64,000 nt of DNA from DASRDR01 sp963812945 [NCBI: uncultured Candidatus Rokubacteria bacterium] (lineage in GTDB: Bacteria > Methylomirabilota > Methylomirabilia > Rokubacteriales), in assembly GCA_963812945.1 (NCBI GenBank), contig CAWEXD010000008.1, positions 558,001-622,000 on the forward strand, read 5' to 3'. Below, piece by piece: positions 17,500 to 28,994 of this stretch. Below the pieces are notes generated by a model that was not told the DNA's origin, did no database searches, and saw nothing but the letters and a program-made list of their open reading frames with translations. The translations under genes and the position numbers were made by a program. The first letter of the stretch is position 1. Each line of letters opens with the position of its first letter.

Positions 17500-17584
17500 A
17501 TACTCCGGGGTGGTTCGGTCCGCGCGGCCGAGCCTGAGAACATACCCGTCGAACCTGACCCGGGTAATGCCGGCGTAGGGAGCG
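17500..17584 (+). promoter_or_regulatory. TPP riboswitch (THI element) controlling thiD-E-O-S-G
   Basis: The conserved aptamer blocks are present: CTCCGGGGTG at the 5' side, GCCTGAGAA, then GAACCTGACCCGGGTAATGC and CGGCGTAGGGAG. The closing P1 stem pairs CTCC (17503-17506) with GGAG in AGGGAG (17577-17582). That AGGGAG is also the only ribosome-binding site, 5 nt before the thiD ATG. TPP binding should therefore lock the ribosome-binding site inside P1 and block translation. No terminator hairpin lies between aptamer and gene. Confidence 0.93.
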
Positions 17585-17587
17585 CAT

Positions 17588-18433
17588 ATGATTCCGGTCG
17601 TCCTCACCATCGCAGGCTCCGACTCCTCGGCGGGCGCGGGCATCCAGGCCGATCTGAAGGCCATCTCCGCGAACGGCGGGTACGGTGCGTCCGTCATCAC
17701 GGCGATCACGGCGCAGAACACGCAGGGCGTCACGGCCGCGGTCGAGCTCGACCTCGACCTGATCCGGGCGCAGGCCGACGCCGTCTTCGGCGATCTCCGG
17801 GTGGCCGCGGTCAAGACTGGCATGCTGGCCTCCGCCGCGGTCATCGAGACGGTGGCCAAGGCCCTGCGGGACCACCGGCCGCCGCACTACGTCCTCGACC
17901 CCGTGATGGTCTCGAAGACCGGGTTCCCGCTCCTCCGCCCCGAGGCCGTCGGGGCGCTTCGCGAGACGCTCCTGCCGCTTGCCACGCTCGTCACCCCCAA
18001 CGTCCACGAGGCCCGCGCGCTCACGGGGCTGCCGGTCAGGACGCCGGCCGAGGCCGAGGCCGCGGGCCGGCAGCTGGTCGCGGCGGGCGCGGGCGCCGTG
18101 CTCGTCAAGGGCGGGCACCTCGAGGAGCGGCCGGCGACGGACGTCCTGGTGACGCGGGAGGGCGTGCGGGTGTTTCCCGGGGAATACCTCGACGCCCGCC
18201 ACACCCACGGGACCGGCTGCACGTACTCGGCGGCGATCGCGACCCAGCTCGCCCACGGGTGGCCGCTCGAGGAGGCGATCGCCCGTGCCAAGGCGTACGT
18301 GACCGAAGCGATTCGCGGCGGGCTGCCGGTCGGGCAGGGGATCGGGCCGACGGACCACTTCTTCTACCTCCGCCGGCCGGGTCAGTCTGAGCCGTGGATC
18401 GCGCGCCTGATGGGCGCCGCGGGGTCCCGGTGA
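17588..18433 (+). CDS. thiD: hydroxymethylpyrimidine/phosphomethylpyrimidine kinase
   Basis: A 281-residue ribokinase-fold enzyme that phosphorylates HMP and HMP-P to HMP-PP for thiamine synthesis. Landmarks are the N-terminal [20 protein letters not shown] with the HMP-binding loop, [44 protein letters not shown] and the anion-hole/catalytic [12 protein letters not shown] near the C-terminus. It is the first gene of the riboswitch-controlled operon. The stop overlaps the thiE GTG (GTGA). Confidence 0.95.
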   Translation: MIPVVLTIAGSDSSAGAGIQADLKAISANGGYGASVITAITAQNTQGVTAAVELDLDLIRAQADAVFGDLRVAAVKTGMLASAAVIETVAKALRDHRPPHYVLDPVMVSKTGFPLLRPEAVGALRETLLPLATLVTPNVHEARALTGLPVRTPAEAEAAGRQLVAAGAGAVLVKGGHLEERPATDVLVTREGVRVFPGEYLDARHTHGTGCTYSAAIATQLAHGWPLEEAIARAKAYVTEAIRGGLPVGQGIGPTDHFFYLRRPGQSEPWIARLMGAAGSR

Positions 18434-19080
18434 AGCCGCCGCTCGGCCGCCTGCACGTGATCACCGACGCGACGCTCCAGGGTCGCTTCTCCCACGTCGA
18501 GCTGGCCGAGCTCGCCGCGCGCGGCGGGGCGGACGCGGTCCAGTTCCGCGAGAAGCGACCATGGACGGCCCGGGCGCTCGTGGAGACGGCGGTCGCGATA
18601 CGCCGCGCGCTCGCGGACGCCGCGGTCTGCCTGGTCGTGGACGACCGCGTCGACGTCGCCATCGCGGCCGGTGCCCGCGCGGTCCACCTGGGCCGGGACG
18701 ACCTCGACGTGGCGACCGCCCGTCGCCTGCTCGGAGGGGACGCCCTGATCGGCGGCACGGCGAACAGCCTCGTGGAGGCGCTTCGAGTCGCGGCGACCGA
18801 CGTCGACTACCTCGGTGTGGGGCCAGTCTTCGGGACCGGGTCCAAGGCGAACCCGGCGCCGGCGCTCGGGCTCGACGGGTTCCGCGCCGTCGTCGAGGCG
18901 GTCGAGAAGCCCGTGATCGCGATCGGCAGCATCACGGCGGACCGGGTCCGGGCGCTTCTCGACGCCGGCGCGTACGGGGTGGCCGTCATCTCGGCGATCA
19001 CGTGCCAGCCCGACCCTGAGCAGGCGGCCCGCGAGTTCCGCGACGCGATCGACGCCTGGCTCGGAGTGCGAGCCGCATGA
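18430..19080 (+). CDS. thiE: thiamine-phosphate synthase
   Basis: A 216-residue TIM-barrel enzyme that joins HMP-PP and thiazole phosphate carboxylate to thiamine phosphate. Motifs are LHVITDATLQGR, VQFREKRPWTARALVE (pyrophosphate/substrate loop), LVVDDRVDVAIAAGARAVHL, GGTANSLVEALRVA, GVGPVFGTGSKANPAP and AIGSITADRVRALLDAG. The GTG start lies inside the thiD stop. Its own stop overlaps an ATG that opens a 25-codon frame leading to thiO. Confidence 0.93.
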   Translation: MKPPLGRLHVITDATLQGRFSHVELAELAARGGADAVQFREKRPWTARALVETAVAIRRALADAAVCLVVDDRVDVAIAAGARAVHLGRDDLDVATARRLLGGDALIGGTANSLVEALRVAATDVDYLGVGPVFGTGSKANPAPALGLDGFRAVVEAVEKPVIAIGSITADRVRALLDAGAYGVAVISAITCQPDPEQAAREFRDAIDAWLGVRAA

Positions 19081-19150
19081 GCGGGCTCCCGGCCCGGAGC
19101 CCACAGGCCGCAGGCTGTCCGATCAACCCCGGCGCGGCGAGGTCAACCCC

Positions 19151-19154
<4 letters not shown>
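19077..19154 (+). CDS. 25-residue coupled mini-frame between thiE and thiO
   Basis: ATG overlaps the thiE stop (ATGA) and the TGA stop overlaps the thiO GTG (GTGA), so this tiny frame exactly bridges the gap. Its first eight codons encode MSGLPARS, the same eight residues that begin ThiO. In that 24-nt stretch the two copies differ only at the first base (ATG/GTG) and at six third codon positions. That pattern fits translation of both copies. It may be a coupling peptide or the relic of a duplicated thiO start. No homologue is recognised. Confidence 0.4.
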
Positions 19155-21344
<2,190 letters not shown>

Positions 21345-21980
21345 CGCGCGCCGGCCACGACGCGCCTTCGGACGCGCTGCCGCGTCTCATGCTGGTGACG
21401 GACCGGCGCGAGACGGGGGGCCGGGACCTGGTCGACGTGGTCGAGGCGGCGGTCGGGGGCGGCGTCGGCCTCGTCCAGGTGCGCGAGCGCGACCTGATCG
21501 GACGCGGAGGTCGAGGCGCTGCTCGGCCGGATCCTCGACCGGCTGCGCGGCACGGAGGCCAGGGTCGTCGTCAACGGCCGCCCGGCGCATCGCTCGCGCG
21601 CTCGGCATCGGGCTCCACCTGCCGGCGGCGGATCCGCCCGTCCTGGCCCGCCCCGCGCTCTGGGGCCGCGAGCGTCCACGACGAGAACGAGGCGTGGCGC
21701 GCGCGGGCGAGGAGGTCTCTTACGTCGTCGCCGGCGCCGATCTTCCCCACCGGGTCGAAGCCCGGCCATCCGGGCGACGGGTCTCGATGCTCCTCGGCAC
21801 GAGCTGGGCCGCATCGTCACGCCGACGCCGATCTTCGCGATCGGCGGCCTCACGCCGGAACGGGTCGGGGCCGTGCTGGCGGCCGGGGCCCACGGTGTGG
21901 CCGTCCGGAGCGCGATCCTCGGCGCGCCGGACCCCGCGCGGACCGCGCGCGCGTTCGCGGAGGCCCTCGCCGCGACCTGA
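21345..21980 (+). pseudogene. decayed thiE/tenI-like gene with multiple frameshifts
   Basis: Directly after thiG a second thiamine-phosphate-synthase-like sequence can be read only by changing frame repeatedly. Pieces in order are LMLVTDRRETGGRDLVDVVE and GLVQVRERDLIG; frame change near 21503; AEVEALLGRILDRLRG and VVVNGRPA; change near 21587; LGIGLHLPAADPP; change near 21665; SVHDENEAWRAR; further changes near 21715-21800; then PTPIFAIGGLTPERVGAVLA and HGVAVRSAILGAPDP, ending in TGA. At least five indels in about 640 nt, with clean genes on both sides, point to a dead gene rather than random sequencing error. Start not identifiable. Confidence 0.8.
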
Positions 21981-22249
21981 GCGATCGCGAAGGCCATGCT
22001 CCCGGACAGGGAGCCAGGGCGCCTGCGGCGCCCTCGCCGCGTGCGTTGCCCGGGTCCGACGGTTGGGACTATGCTACCCCTGCCGAGTGGAGGGAGCCGG
22101 CTCATGCGCTCGCGCACTCCGCCTACAGGCCACCGCCGCGCGCAACCGGCATGCCCTTCCCGGCACGGCCACGAGGTCATCGATCCGGAGGTGCCCAACA
22201 CTTCAGCTCGATAGCCAGCGCTAGCCGCCAGCGTGTCGGGAGGTACCCA

Positions 22250-23135
22250 ATGCCGGATGTCCAAGCGGAAGACCGGAGATCCGCCCTTGGTTGGGTGAAG
22301 CACATCGGCGACCTGCGGGACGGACTCCTGGTGGGCGCCACTTTCCTGTATGGCCTGGGGTATTTCGTCTGGTCTCTCAATGCCTGGATGAACAACCTGG
22401 GTATCCTTCCGCTCATCGAATCCCAGTATCTCGTAACGGGAGTCGTGCCTGCTCTGATCCTGTGGTTGGGCTACCTCGGAGTTCGCCCTCTGAGACGGCT
22501 GATGGATTACTTGCCATCTTGGATCGGGCCAGGTGTGAAGGGATGGAAGCTGGTCGGGCGCCTGCTCACCGTGGCATGCTTCTGGGGATCATTTGCCGTC
22601 TTCTTCGGAATCTTCACTCCCTGGTTCCAGGACAGGTTTCCAGAGTGGACACGGTCCGGGCTGCTCGTATCCTCCGCGATCTTGGTCGTCACGACGGTGC
22701 TGTATTCGGGCTCAGAGCGGAAGACGGATCTCATTCAGAATCTCTACGCGAACGTGTACACTTACTTCATCCCCTTCGGCCTCGCCGTTGTTGCAATCTT
22801 CGCGTACGTGGCAGTGCACCGAACCCTTCCTCACGAGTTTGGTGGCGCTCGCCCGCGCTGTGCCTACCTGGACGTGACAAGGGCGAAGATGTCAGACGAG
22901 TCTCTGCGGGATGTGGTGCCAGCTGATGCGGTCGATGGTCAGCCGGCAGGTCGTACGATCGAACAGGCTGTTCGTGTACTTTTCCGGTCGCGACTTCATG
23001 CTGGTCAGGCCATTCGTGGCGGATCCGCGAGGGGGCGGCAGAGTGACGCTGCACGTATACGAGATCGCCCGAGGTGCCATCGAGGCAGTCAACTGGTGTG
23101 ACCGAGACATGGGTAGAGCGGGCGGCCGCAGCTAG
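22250..23135 (+). pseudogene. five-helix membrane protein of unknown function, probable frameshift near the 3' end
   Basis: ATG 22250 with GGGAGG upstream opens a frame to 23101. Five hydrophobic segments are seen (about residues 26-46, 63-83, 100-122, 138-157 and 170-190), then a soluble region through RCAYLDVTRAKMSDESL. Beyond about 22940 this frame turns into low-complexity basic sequence. The +1 frame instead reads VVRSNRLFVYFSGRDFMLV and GGGRVTLHVYEIARGAIEAV to the stop at 23135, which looks like real protein. I infer one frameshift near 22940. The base composition is visibly less G+C-rich than the neighbours, which suggests acquisition. Family not recognised. Confidence 0.55.
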
Positions 23136-23153
23136 GAAAGGCTTCCGTTTCCT
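23134..23153. terminator. possible hairpin terminator between convergent genes
   Basis: AGGAAA (23134-23139) pairs with TTTCCT (23148-23153) over an 8-nt loop. It lies between the membrane-protein gene and the GH3 gene, which converge here. The stem is short, so the call is tentative. Confidence 0.35.
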
Positions 23154-23196
23154 TCCTGATGGGGGTCGCACCGCCCGGGGTCGAGTGACCGCGCGA

Positions 23197-24750
23197 TCAG
23201 CGGGGTGTCGGCTGGCCGCTGGGCTCCCGGATACTGGCTGACTCGAGGACCCCCTCGAGCACGTCGCGCTGGTTGCTCGCGCGCGGAACCTTGTGCTGGT
23301 CGCCGAGCTGGCCCCGGCGCGCGAGCCAGCGGTGGAAGCTGCCGGCAGCCACCGGGGTGACGCGAGGGGAGGCCATGCCGACGTCCCCGGCGCGCTTCGT
23401 GCGGTAGTCCGTGTTCAGCGCCCGGAGCGCCTCGTCGAGCGCCCAGGCGAACCCGGGAAGGCTCGAGGGTGGGGTGCGGAACTCCACCGCCCACTCGTGG
23501 TGGGCCGGCTGGCCCGGAGCCCCCGGGTACGCGGGCGCCACGGTGAACTCGACAAGCTCCGCGCCGGTTCGTAGACAGGCCTCGGCCGCCGCACGCTCGA
23601 CCTCCTCGACGATCACGTTCTCGCCGAATGCGTTGACGAAGTGCCGGGTCCGTCCCGTGATCACGAGCTGGGGCGGGGCGAGCGAGACGAAGCGCACCGT
23701 GTCTCCGAGCACGTAGCTCCAGAGCCCCGCGGGAGTCGTCAGCACGATCGCGTAGGACTCGCCGAGGCGCACGTCGGCGATGGTCAGCCGGCGGGGCGAC
23801 GGGGAGCCGAGCTCCGATGTCGGGACGAACTCGTAGAAGATGCCGTAGTCGAGCATCAGGGTGAGCCCGGGATCGGCCGCGGCCACCTGGATCGCCACGA
23901 AGCCCTCGGACGCCGGATAGACCTCGAGATAGTGGACGGGACGGCCGATCGCCGCCTCGAAGACCCTCCGGTACGGATCCATGCGGACTCCGCCGTGGAC
24001 GAACACCGAGAGGCCGGGCCAGAGCCGGCCCAGCGCCATGTCGCGGTCGCCCAGCTGTGCCCGCACGCGGTCGAAGAGGACCAGCATCCAGGACGGCATC
24101 CCCGAGATCAGGCGGAGGTTCTGGTGGCGCGCGAGCCAGGCCGTCGCCGCGAGCCGTTGCTCCCAGCCTGGGATGGCGGCGATCTCCGGGCCGGGGCAGT
24201 AGTGCCCCCGGATCCATCGGGGCACCCGCTTCACCACGAGGCCCGAGAGATCGCCCACCTCCGCGTGCCGGCCCAAGGGCTCCGTCCGGCTGCTGCCGCC
24301 GAGAAAGAGCATGGGCCCGTCGAGGCGCTCGACTCGCCCGACGCGTTGGAGGGCGAGGATGAGTGTGTCGAGCCCCCCTCGCCGGTGGGCGCGGTACGCC
24401 TCCGGCGTGACGGGGATGTACTTGTCACCCGCGGTCGTTCCCGAAGTCTTGCAGTAGCGTGAGGGCCGCCCGGGCCAGAGGACGTCCGGCTCGCCTCCGA
24501 TCGCGCGCTCGACGAGGAGCCGCACGTCCAGGTACGTCGTGATCGGCACCCGGCGCTGGTAGTCGGCGATTCCCCGGATCTCCGCGTAGCCGTGCTTCCG
24601 GCCCCAGATGGTGTTGCGGGCGCGACTGACCAGGCCACGAAGCGCCTGATCCTGGACCGCGTGCGGATCGCGCCACACCGCCTCCATCTGGCCGAGACGG
24701 CGGCCGGCGAGCCAGGTGAGCGGGCGTGCGAACCGGCGGAGGAGGCTCAC
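23197..24750 (-). CDS. GH3 auxin-responsive promoter family protein (acyl-adenylating enzyme fold)
   Basis: A 517-residue protein with the firefly-luciferase-like GH3 fold. The ATP motif 1 is YCKTSGTTAGDKYIPVT. VFVHGGVRMDPYRRVFE and HYLEVYPASEGFVAIQ correspond to motif 2, and TTPAGLWSYVLGDTVRFVSL to motif 3. Plant GH3 enzymes conjugate amino acids to hormone acids; bacterial members are poorly characterised but are expected to adenylate a carboxylate and transfer it to an amine. GTG 24750 overlaps the stop of the upstream hydrolase (GTGA), so the two form one operon and may act on the same acyl group. Confidence 0.85.
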   Translation of the reverse strand: MSLLRRFARPLTWLAGRRLGQMEAVWRDPHAVQDQALRGLVSRARNTIWGRKHGYAEIRGIADYQRRVPITTYLDVRLLVERAIGGEPDVLWPGRPSRYCKTSGTTAGDKYIPVTPEAYRAHRRGGLDTLILALQRVGRVERLDGPMLFLGGSSRTEPLGRHAEVGDLSGLVVKRVPRWIRGHYCPGPEIAAIPGWEQRLAATAWLARHQNLRLISGMPSWMLVLFDRVRAQLGDRDMALGRLWPGLSVFVHGGVRMDPYRRVFEAAIGRPVHYLEVYPASEGFVAIQVAAADPGLTLMLDYGIFYEFVPTSELGSPSPRRLTIADVRLGESYAIVLTTPAGLWSYVLGDTVRFVSLAPPQLVITGRTRHFVNAFGENVIVEEVERAAAEACLRTGAELVEFTVAPAYPGAPGQPAHHEWAVEFRTPPSSLPGFAWALDEALRALNTDYRTKRAGDVGMASPRVTPVAAGSFHRWLARRGQLGDQHKVPRASNQRDVLEGVLESASIREPSGQPTPR

Positions 24751-25523
24751 GCCACGCCGGCGGGCACGGGGGCCAGCGAGTCGAGGAACTCCTCCACCGC
24801 GCGCGCGAACGCTTCGGGGTTCTCGAGCATCGGCGCGTGGCCGCAGTCGGGCACGAGCCGGAGCGTGGCCGACGGGAGGCCCTCCAGGAATCGGATCGCG
24901 ACGCTCCGGGGCGTGATCCGATCGTCGGTGCCCCACACGAGGAGCGTGGGGCACCGGATCTCGCGCAGCCTGTCCTCCAGGTTGGAGCGTCGCGCCGACC
25001 GGCTGACCTGGATCGCGCGCAGCGTGTAGCTGCGTCGGCTCACGATGTCACGGACGGCGTCGACCCGCTCGGCGGTGACCATGGCGGGATCGTGGAAGAC
25101 CTCGGCCATCTTCTCCCGCACGAACTCCGCCGACGGGCGGCGAGGGACGCCCCGGGTGAAGCTCCTCTCGAGCAGCCCCGACGAGCCCGAGAGCACGAGG
25201 GCGCGCACACGCTCCGGCGCATGGAGGGCGAGGTCGAGAGCGACGTGGCCACCGAGCGAGTTTCCGACGACGACCGCCGGCGGCACGCGCTCGGCATCGA
25301 GGAACGCCTCCACGTGGGCACGGAGCCCCGCCACCGAGAGGTCGTCCGGGGGCGTTTCGAAGATCGGCAGGGTGAGCGCCATGGCCCGGTAGCCTGGCGC
25401 CAGAGCCTCGAGGGTGGTCTCCCAGTGCTCGCTCGTGCCGAAGAGGCCGTGGAGACACAGCACGGGGAGGCCGGCGCCGGCCTCGGTCCAGCGGAACTCC
25501 GTCACCACGCTCGTTTCGCTCAC
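24747..25523 (-). CDS. alpha/beta hydrolase
   Basis: A 258-residue alpha/beta hydrolase. The oxyanion loop is LCLHGLFGTSEHWE, the nucleophile serine lies in VVVGNSLGGHVALDLAL (S about residue 90), the acid is in LLVWGTDDRITP, and the catalytic histidine is in VPDCGHAPMLENP. The lid region between (about residues 120-185) is helical and charged. Such enzymes cleave esters, thioesters or C-C bonds. The coupling to the GH3-type gene suggests opposing make/break roles on an acyl conjugate, which is inference only. Confidence 0.85.
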   Translation of the reverse strand: MSETSVVTEFRWTEAGAGLPVLCLHGLFGTSEHWETTLEALAPGYRAMALTLPIFETPPDDLSVAGLRAHVEAFLDAERVPPAVVVGNSLGGHVALDLALHAPERVRALVLSGSSGLLERSFTRGVPRRPSAEFVREKMAEVFHDPAMVTAERVDAVRDIVSRRSYTLRAIQVSRSARRSNLEDRLREIRCPTLLVWGTDDRITPRSVAIRFLEGLPSATLRLVPDCGHAPMLENPEAFARAVEEFLDSLAPVPAGVA

Positions 25524-25705
25524 ACCGCCCTCCTTCGCGTCAGGTCCGGTCTCGGTGTCGAGGGCTCGCCGGCCTCCGCCTGGCTGGCGTGGCCGGCGCC
25601 GACCTCACCGTAGCGGAGGAGCGTTGAGCGGGGGTGACGGGGACGTCACATCTCGGCTACCGAAGGCGGGAGAGCGGAGGCCTCGGGAGTTGGGCGGCCT
25701 GGCGA

Positions 25706-25924
25706 TCAGGAGATCGCGGCGATGAGCGCGATGGCGACCGACCCGGCGAGCGCGACGACCGGGGTCACCCAGGGGTCCGACAGGGCGAGGTACGCGTGCG
25801 GATCACCGTGACGGGTCGCCCGCCAGAGCCGGAACCGGAGGAATGCCTCGATGGGGCCCAGGAAGGCGAGGACCACCAGACCGTAGAGCGTGAGCTCGCG
25901 GAGGGCTCCCGGGAGCGTGTCCAC
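25706..25924 (-). CDS. small two-helix membrane protein, function unknown
   Basis: A 72-residue frame starting at GTG 25924. Two hydrophobic segments are clear, LTLYGLVVLAFLGPIEAFLR (about 11-30) and VTPVVALAGSVAIALIAAI (about 53-71), joined by a polar loop. The composition is what a real small inner-membrane protein would have, but no family is recognised. The ribosome-binding site is poor. It lies downstream of ppk on the same strand, 69 nt away. Confidence 0.45.
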   Translation of the reverse strand: MDTLPGALRELTLYGLVVLAFLGPIEAFLRFRLWRATRHGDPHAYLALSDPWVTPVVALAGSVAIALIAAIS

Positions 25925-25992
25925 GGCCCCACGGTAGCCGATGAATGTTACGGCTCGATGACGGCCTGCCGACCCGGGGAAGCCGGGCTCGA

Positions 25993-28053
25993 TCAGTCGC
26001 GGCGGGCGCCGATCAGCTCGTAGATCTTCTCCTGCGAGCGCACGCTGACCTCCCCCTCCGGCGGCCGCACTCTGATCGAGGTGCCATCCGGCTGAAGCAG
26101 GCGGGCCTTCGCCGTGTCGAGGAGCTGGACGTCAAGGATCTCGCGGACGTCCGCCTGCAGCCGGGGATCCAGAATGGGGAAGGCGCTCTCGACCCGGTGG
26201 TCGAGGTTGCGCGGCATCCAGTCGGCGGAGGCGAGGTAGTACTCCGGGGTGCTCCCGTTCTCGAAGTAGTAGATCCGGGCGTGCTCGAGGAAGCGGTCGA
26301 CGATCGAGACCACCCGGATGCGCTCCGACATTCCCGGCACGCCCGGCCTGAGGCAGCACGTCCCGCGGACGAGGAGATCGATCCGGACGCCCGCCTGACT
26401 CGCCTCGTAGAGCTCCTGGATGATCGGCCAGTCGACGAGGCTGTTGGCCTTCGCCACGATCCGGGCGGGGCGCCCCGCCCGCGCGTGCGCGGCCTCGCGC
26501 CGGATCTTCTCGACGAGCGCGTTCCTGAGCCCGGTGGGCGCCACCAGGAGGTGGTTGAAGCGAACCGGCCGCGTGTAGCCCGTCAGGAGGTTGAAGAGCT
26601 CGGTGAGGTCCTCGCCGAACGCCTCGCGGCACGTGAACAGGCCCAGGTCCGCATAGATCCCGCCGGTCCGTGCGTTGTAGTTCCCGGTGGCCAGATGACA
26701 GTACCGGCGGATGCCGTCCGGCTCCTGGCGCACGACGAGGCAGGCCTTGCAGTGCGTCTTGTAGCCGGGGAGGCCGTAGACCACGTGGGCGCCGACCTCC
26801 TCGAGCGCCTGGGCCCAGCGGATGTTGGCCTCCTCGTCGAACCGGGCGCGCAGCTCGACCAGCACCGCCACTTCCTTGCCCGCCTGGGCGGCGAGGGTCA
26901 GCGCCTTCGCGATGGGCGACGTCGGGCTGACGCGGTAGAGCGTCATGTTGATGGCCAGGACGCGCGGGTCGGTCGCGGCTTCCTGGACGAAGCGCGTGAC
27001 GACGTCGAAGGGCTGGTAGGGATGGTGGACGAGGATGTCGCCCTCGCGGATCGCGCTCCACACGTCGGGGGCGCCCTCGAACGCCCGCACCGGGTGCGGC
27101 GTCAACGGGCGGTCCTTGAGCCGCGGCAGGTCGACGGCGGCGTAGAGCTGTCCGAGGTCGGTGAACGCGGTGAACCCCTCGCCGGCGTAGAGGTCCCCGG
27201 GCTCCAGCTCGAGCTCTTCCACCAGCCGCGCCAGGACCTCGGGCGGCAGGTCGGGATCGTACTGGAGGCGGACCGCGTCACCCATCCGGCGCTCGCGCAG
27301 GCTCTCCTCGATGGCCTTCAGGAGGTCGTCGGCCGACCGCCCGCCGGTCAGCGGCACGTCGGCGTCACGCGTCACCCGGATCGCGTGGGCGGATAGGATC
27401 TCGTAGCCGTGGTAGAGCCGGTGGAGATTCAGCCGGATCACGTCCTCGAGCAGCATGAAGCTGTGCTCGCCGGGCGCCGACGGGAGGCGGATGAACCGGG
27501 GAATCACCTGGGCGGGGATGTGGATGACCGCCAGCGAGGCGCTCGGCAGCACGGACGGGGCCGTCGGCCGGAGGGAGACGATGAGACAGAGGGCGCGGTT
27601 GACGAGGTGGGGGAAGGGGTGACCCGGGTCGATCGCGAGCGGCGTCACCACCGGGAGGAGCGTCCGGCTAAAGTACTGATCCAGGACCTTGGCCTGCTCG
27701 GGGGTCACCTCTTTGGGACGGATGATCCGGATGCCCTCGGCGACGAGGCGCGGCTGGATGTCCGCCAGGAAGCACCGGTGCTGCTCCTGGACGAGAGCGT
27801 GCACGCGCTCGGAGACGGCCGCCAGGGTCTGGGACGGCGACAGCCCGTCGGCGGCGGCGGCCTGGTCGCCGACCCAGATCCGCTGCTTGAGGTCGGCCAC
27901 CCGGACCATGAAGAACTCGTCCAGGTTCGAGCTGAAGATCGACAGGAACTTGACGCGCTCCAGGAGGGGCACGGTCGTGTCCTGGGCTTCCTCCAGCACC
28001 CGCCGGTTGAACTCGAGCCACGACAGCTCGCGGTTGATCATGCGCTCGGACAT
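25993..28053 (-). CDS. ppk1: polyphosphate kinase 1
   Basis: A 686-residue PPK1 that reversibly makes polyphosphate from ATP. The N-terminal domain opens RELSWLEFNRRVLEEAQD and SIFSSNLDEFFMVRVADLKQ. The catalytic half carries the phosphorylated histidine in GYKTHCKACLVVRQ and the second active-site block YCHLATGNYNARTGGIYADL, plus a late ASADWMPRNLDHRVE. Length is normal. It is 4 nt downstream of ppx on the same transcript, so synthesis and breakdown of polyphosphate are controlled together. Confidence 0.95.
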   Translation of the reverse strand: MSERMINRELSWLEFNRRVLEEAQDTTVPLLERVKFLSIFSSNLDEFFMVRVADLKQRIWVGDQAAAADGLSPSQTLAAVSERVHALVQEQHRCFLADIQPRLVAEGIRIIRPKEVTPEQAKVLDQYFSRTLLPVVTPLAIDPGHPFPHLVNRALCLIVSLRPTAPSVLPSASLAVIHIPAQVIPRFIRLPSAPGEHSFMLLEDVIRLNLHRLYHGYEILSAHAIRVTRDADVPLTGGRSADDLLKAIEESLRERRMGDAVRLQYDPDLPPEVLARLVEELELEPGDLYAGEGFTAFTDLGQLYAAVDLPRLKDRPLTPHPVRAFEGAPDVWSAIREGDILVHHPYQPFDVVTRFVQEAATDPRVLAINMTLYRVSPTSPIAKALTLAAQAGKEVAVLVELRARFDEEANIRWAQALEEVGAHVVYGLPGYKTHCKACLVVRQEPDGIRRYCHLATGNYNARTGGIYADLGLFTCREAFGEDLTELFNLLTGYTRPVRFNHLLVAPTGLRNALVEKIRREAAHARAGRPARIVAKANSLVDWPIIQELYEASQAGVRIDLLVRGTCCLRPGVPGMSERIRVVSIVDRFLEHARIYYFENGSTPEYYLASADWMPRNLDHRVESAFPILDPRLQADVREILDVQLLDTAKARLLQPDGTSIRVRPPEGEVSVRSQEKIYELIGARRD

Positions 28054-28057
28054 GTGG

Positions 28058-28978
28058 TCAGCCCTCGTCGGTAAACGTCTCGCGAAGCAGCAGCGCGTCG
28101 CGGACGCCTTGCTTGCAGATGGTCATGCCGTGGTATCCGCCGAACGTCATGAGCTCCTCGATCACGATCGCGCCGGCCAGGATGATGTCGGCCCGCTCCG
28201 ACCGGAGCCCGGGCACCTTGCGCCGCTTCGCCAGCGGGAGGGCCTCCAGCCGCGCCCGGATGCGCGTGACGTCGGGCTGCTGGAGGCGCAAGCCGTGGCG
28301 CGACCGGTGCTCCTCCCCCCGCGCGGCGAGGTGGATGCGCCCCAGGGTTCGAACAGTCCCGCCCAGGGCCACGATCTCCTCGCCACGCTCGGCGGCGGGG
28401 AGCGCCTTGGCGAGGCGAGTCCGCACCTCCGTCCGGAGGCCGCGCAGCTCGCCGGGGGTGGGAGGGTCACCGCGTAGGAAGCGGCGCGTCATCCGCACCG
28501 CGCCAATCGGCACGTTGGAAGTCGAGGCCACGTGCCCCGCCCGCAGACGCGTCAGCTGAAGGCTGCCGCCGCCGAGGTCGGCCACCAGGCCATCCTCCAT
28601 GTGAAGGCTCGACTGGACCGCGAGCGCGCCGAGAAGGGCCTCCTCGCGCCCGCTCAGGATCCGGATCTCGATGCCATCCCGGCGCCGGAGCGGACCCAGG
28701 AGGCGCTCACGGTTCGACGCGTCGCGGACGGCGGCGGTCGCCACGGCGATCACCCGAGGATTCCGGTCGCGGCGGGCGCGAGCGAGGAACTTGTGCACCG
28801 CCGCGACCGTGCGCGTGATCGCCTCGGCCGGCAGCGTTCCGGGCTGGCCGCTCCCCAGACGGGTCTGCACGCGCTCCTCCTCGAGCACCTCGAAACCGAT
28901 CCCCGGGCCCAGCCTCGCGACCAGGAGGCGGACGGCGTTTGAGCCCAATTCGACCAAGGCGACGACATCACCTGCCAC
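28058..28978 (-). CDS. ppx: exopolyphosphatase/pppGpp phosphohydrolase (Ppx/GppA)
   Basis: A 306-residue ASKHA-fold hydrolase. The N-terminal phosphate loop is VELGSNAVRLLVARLGPG. ATAAVRDASNRERLLGPL and IRILSGREEALLGALAVQSS (with the catalytic Glu region) follow, then the second phosphate loop VADLGGGSLQLTRL. It is the short form, lacking the C-terminal HD domain of E. coli Ppx. It cleaves phosphate from polyphosphate ends or converts pppGpp to ppGpp. It precedes ppk by 4 nt and diverges from the phoB/pst region. Confidence 0.9.
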   Translation of the reverse strand: MAGDVVALVELGSNAVRLLVARLGPGIGFEVLEEERVQTRLGSGQPGTLPAEAITRTVAAVHKFLARARRDRNPRVIAVATAAVRDASNRERLLGPLRRRDGIEIRILSGREEALLGALAVQSSLHMEDGLVADLGGGSLQLTRLRAGHVASTSNVPIGAVRMTRRFLRGDPPTPGELRGLRTEVRTRLAKALPAAERGEEIVALGGTVRTLGRIHLAARGEEHRSRHGLRLQQPDVTRIRARLEALPLAKRRKVPGLRSERADIILAGAIVIEELMTFGGYHGMTICKQGVRDALLLRETFTDEG

Positions 28979-28994
28979 GGGCCCGCATGCTACC

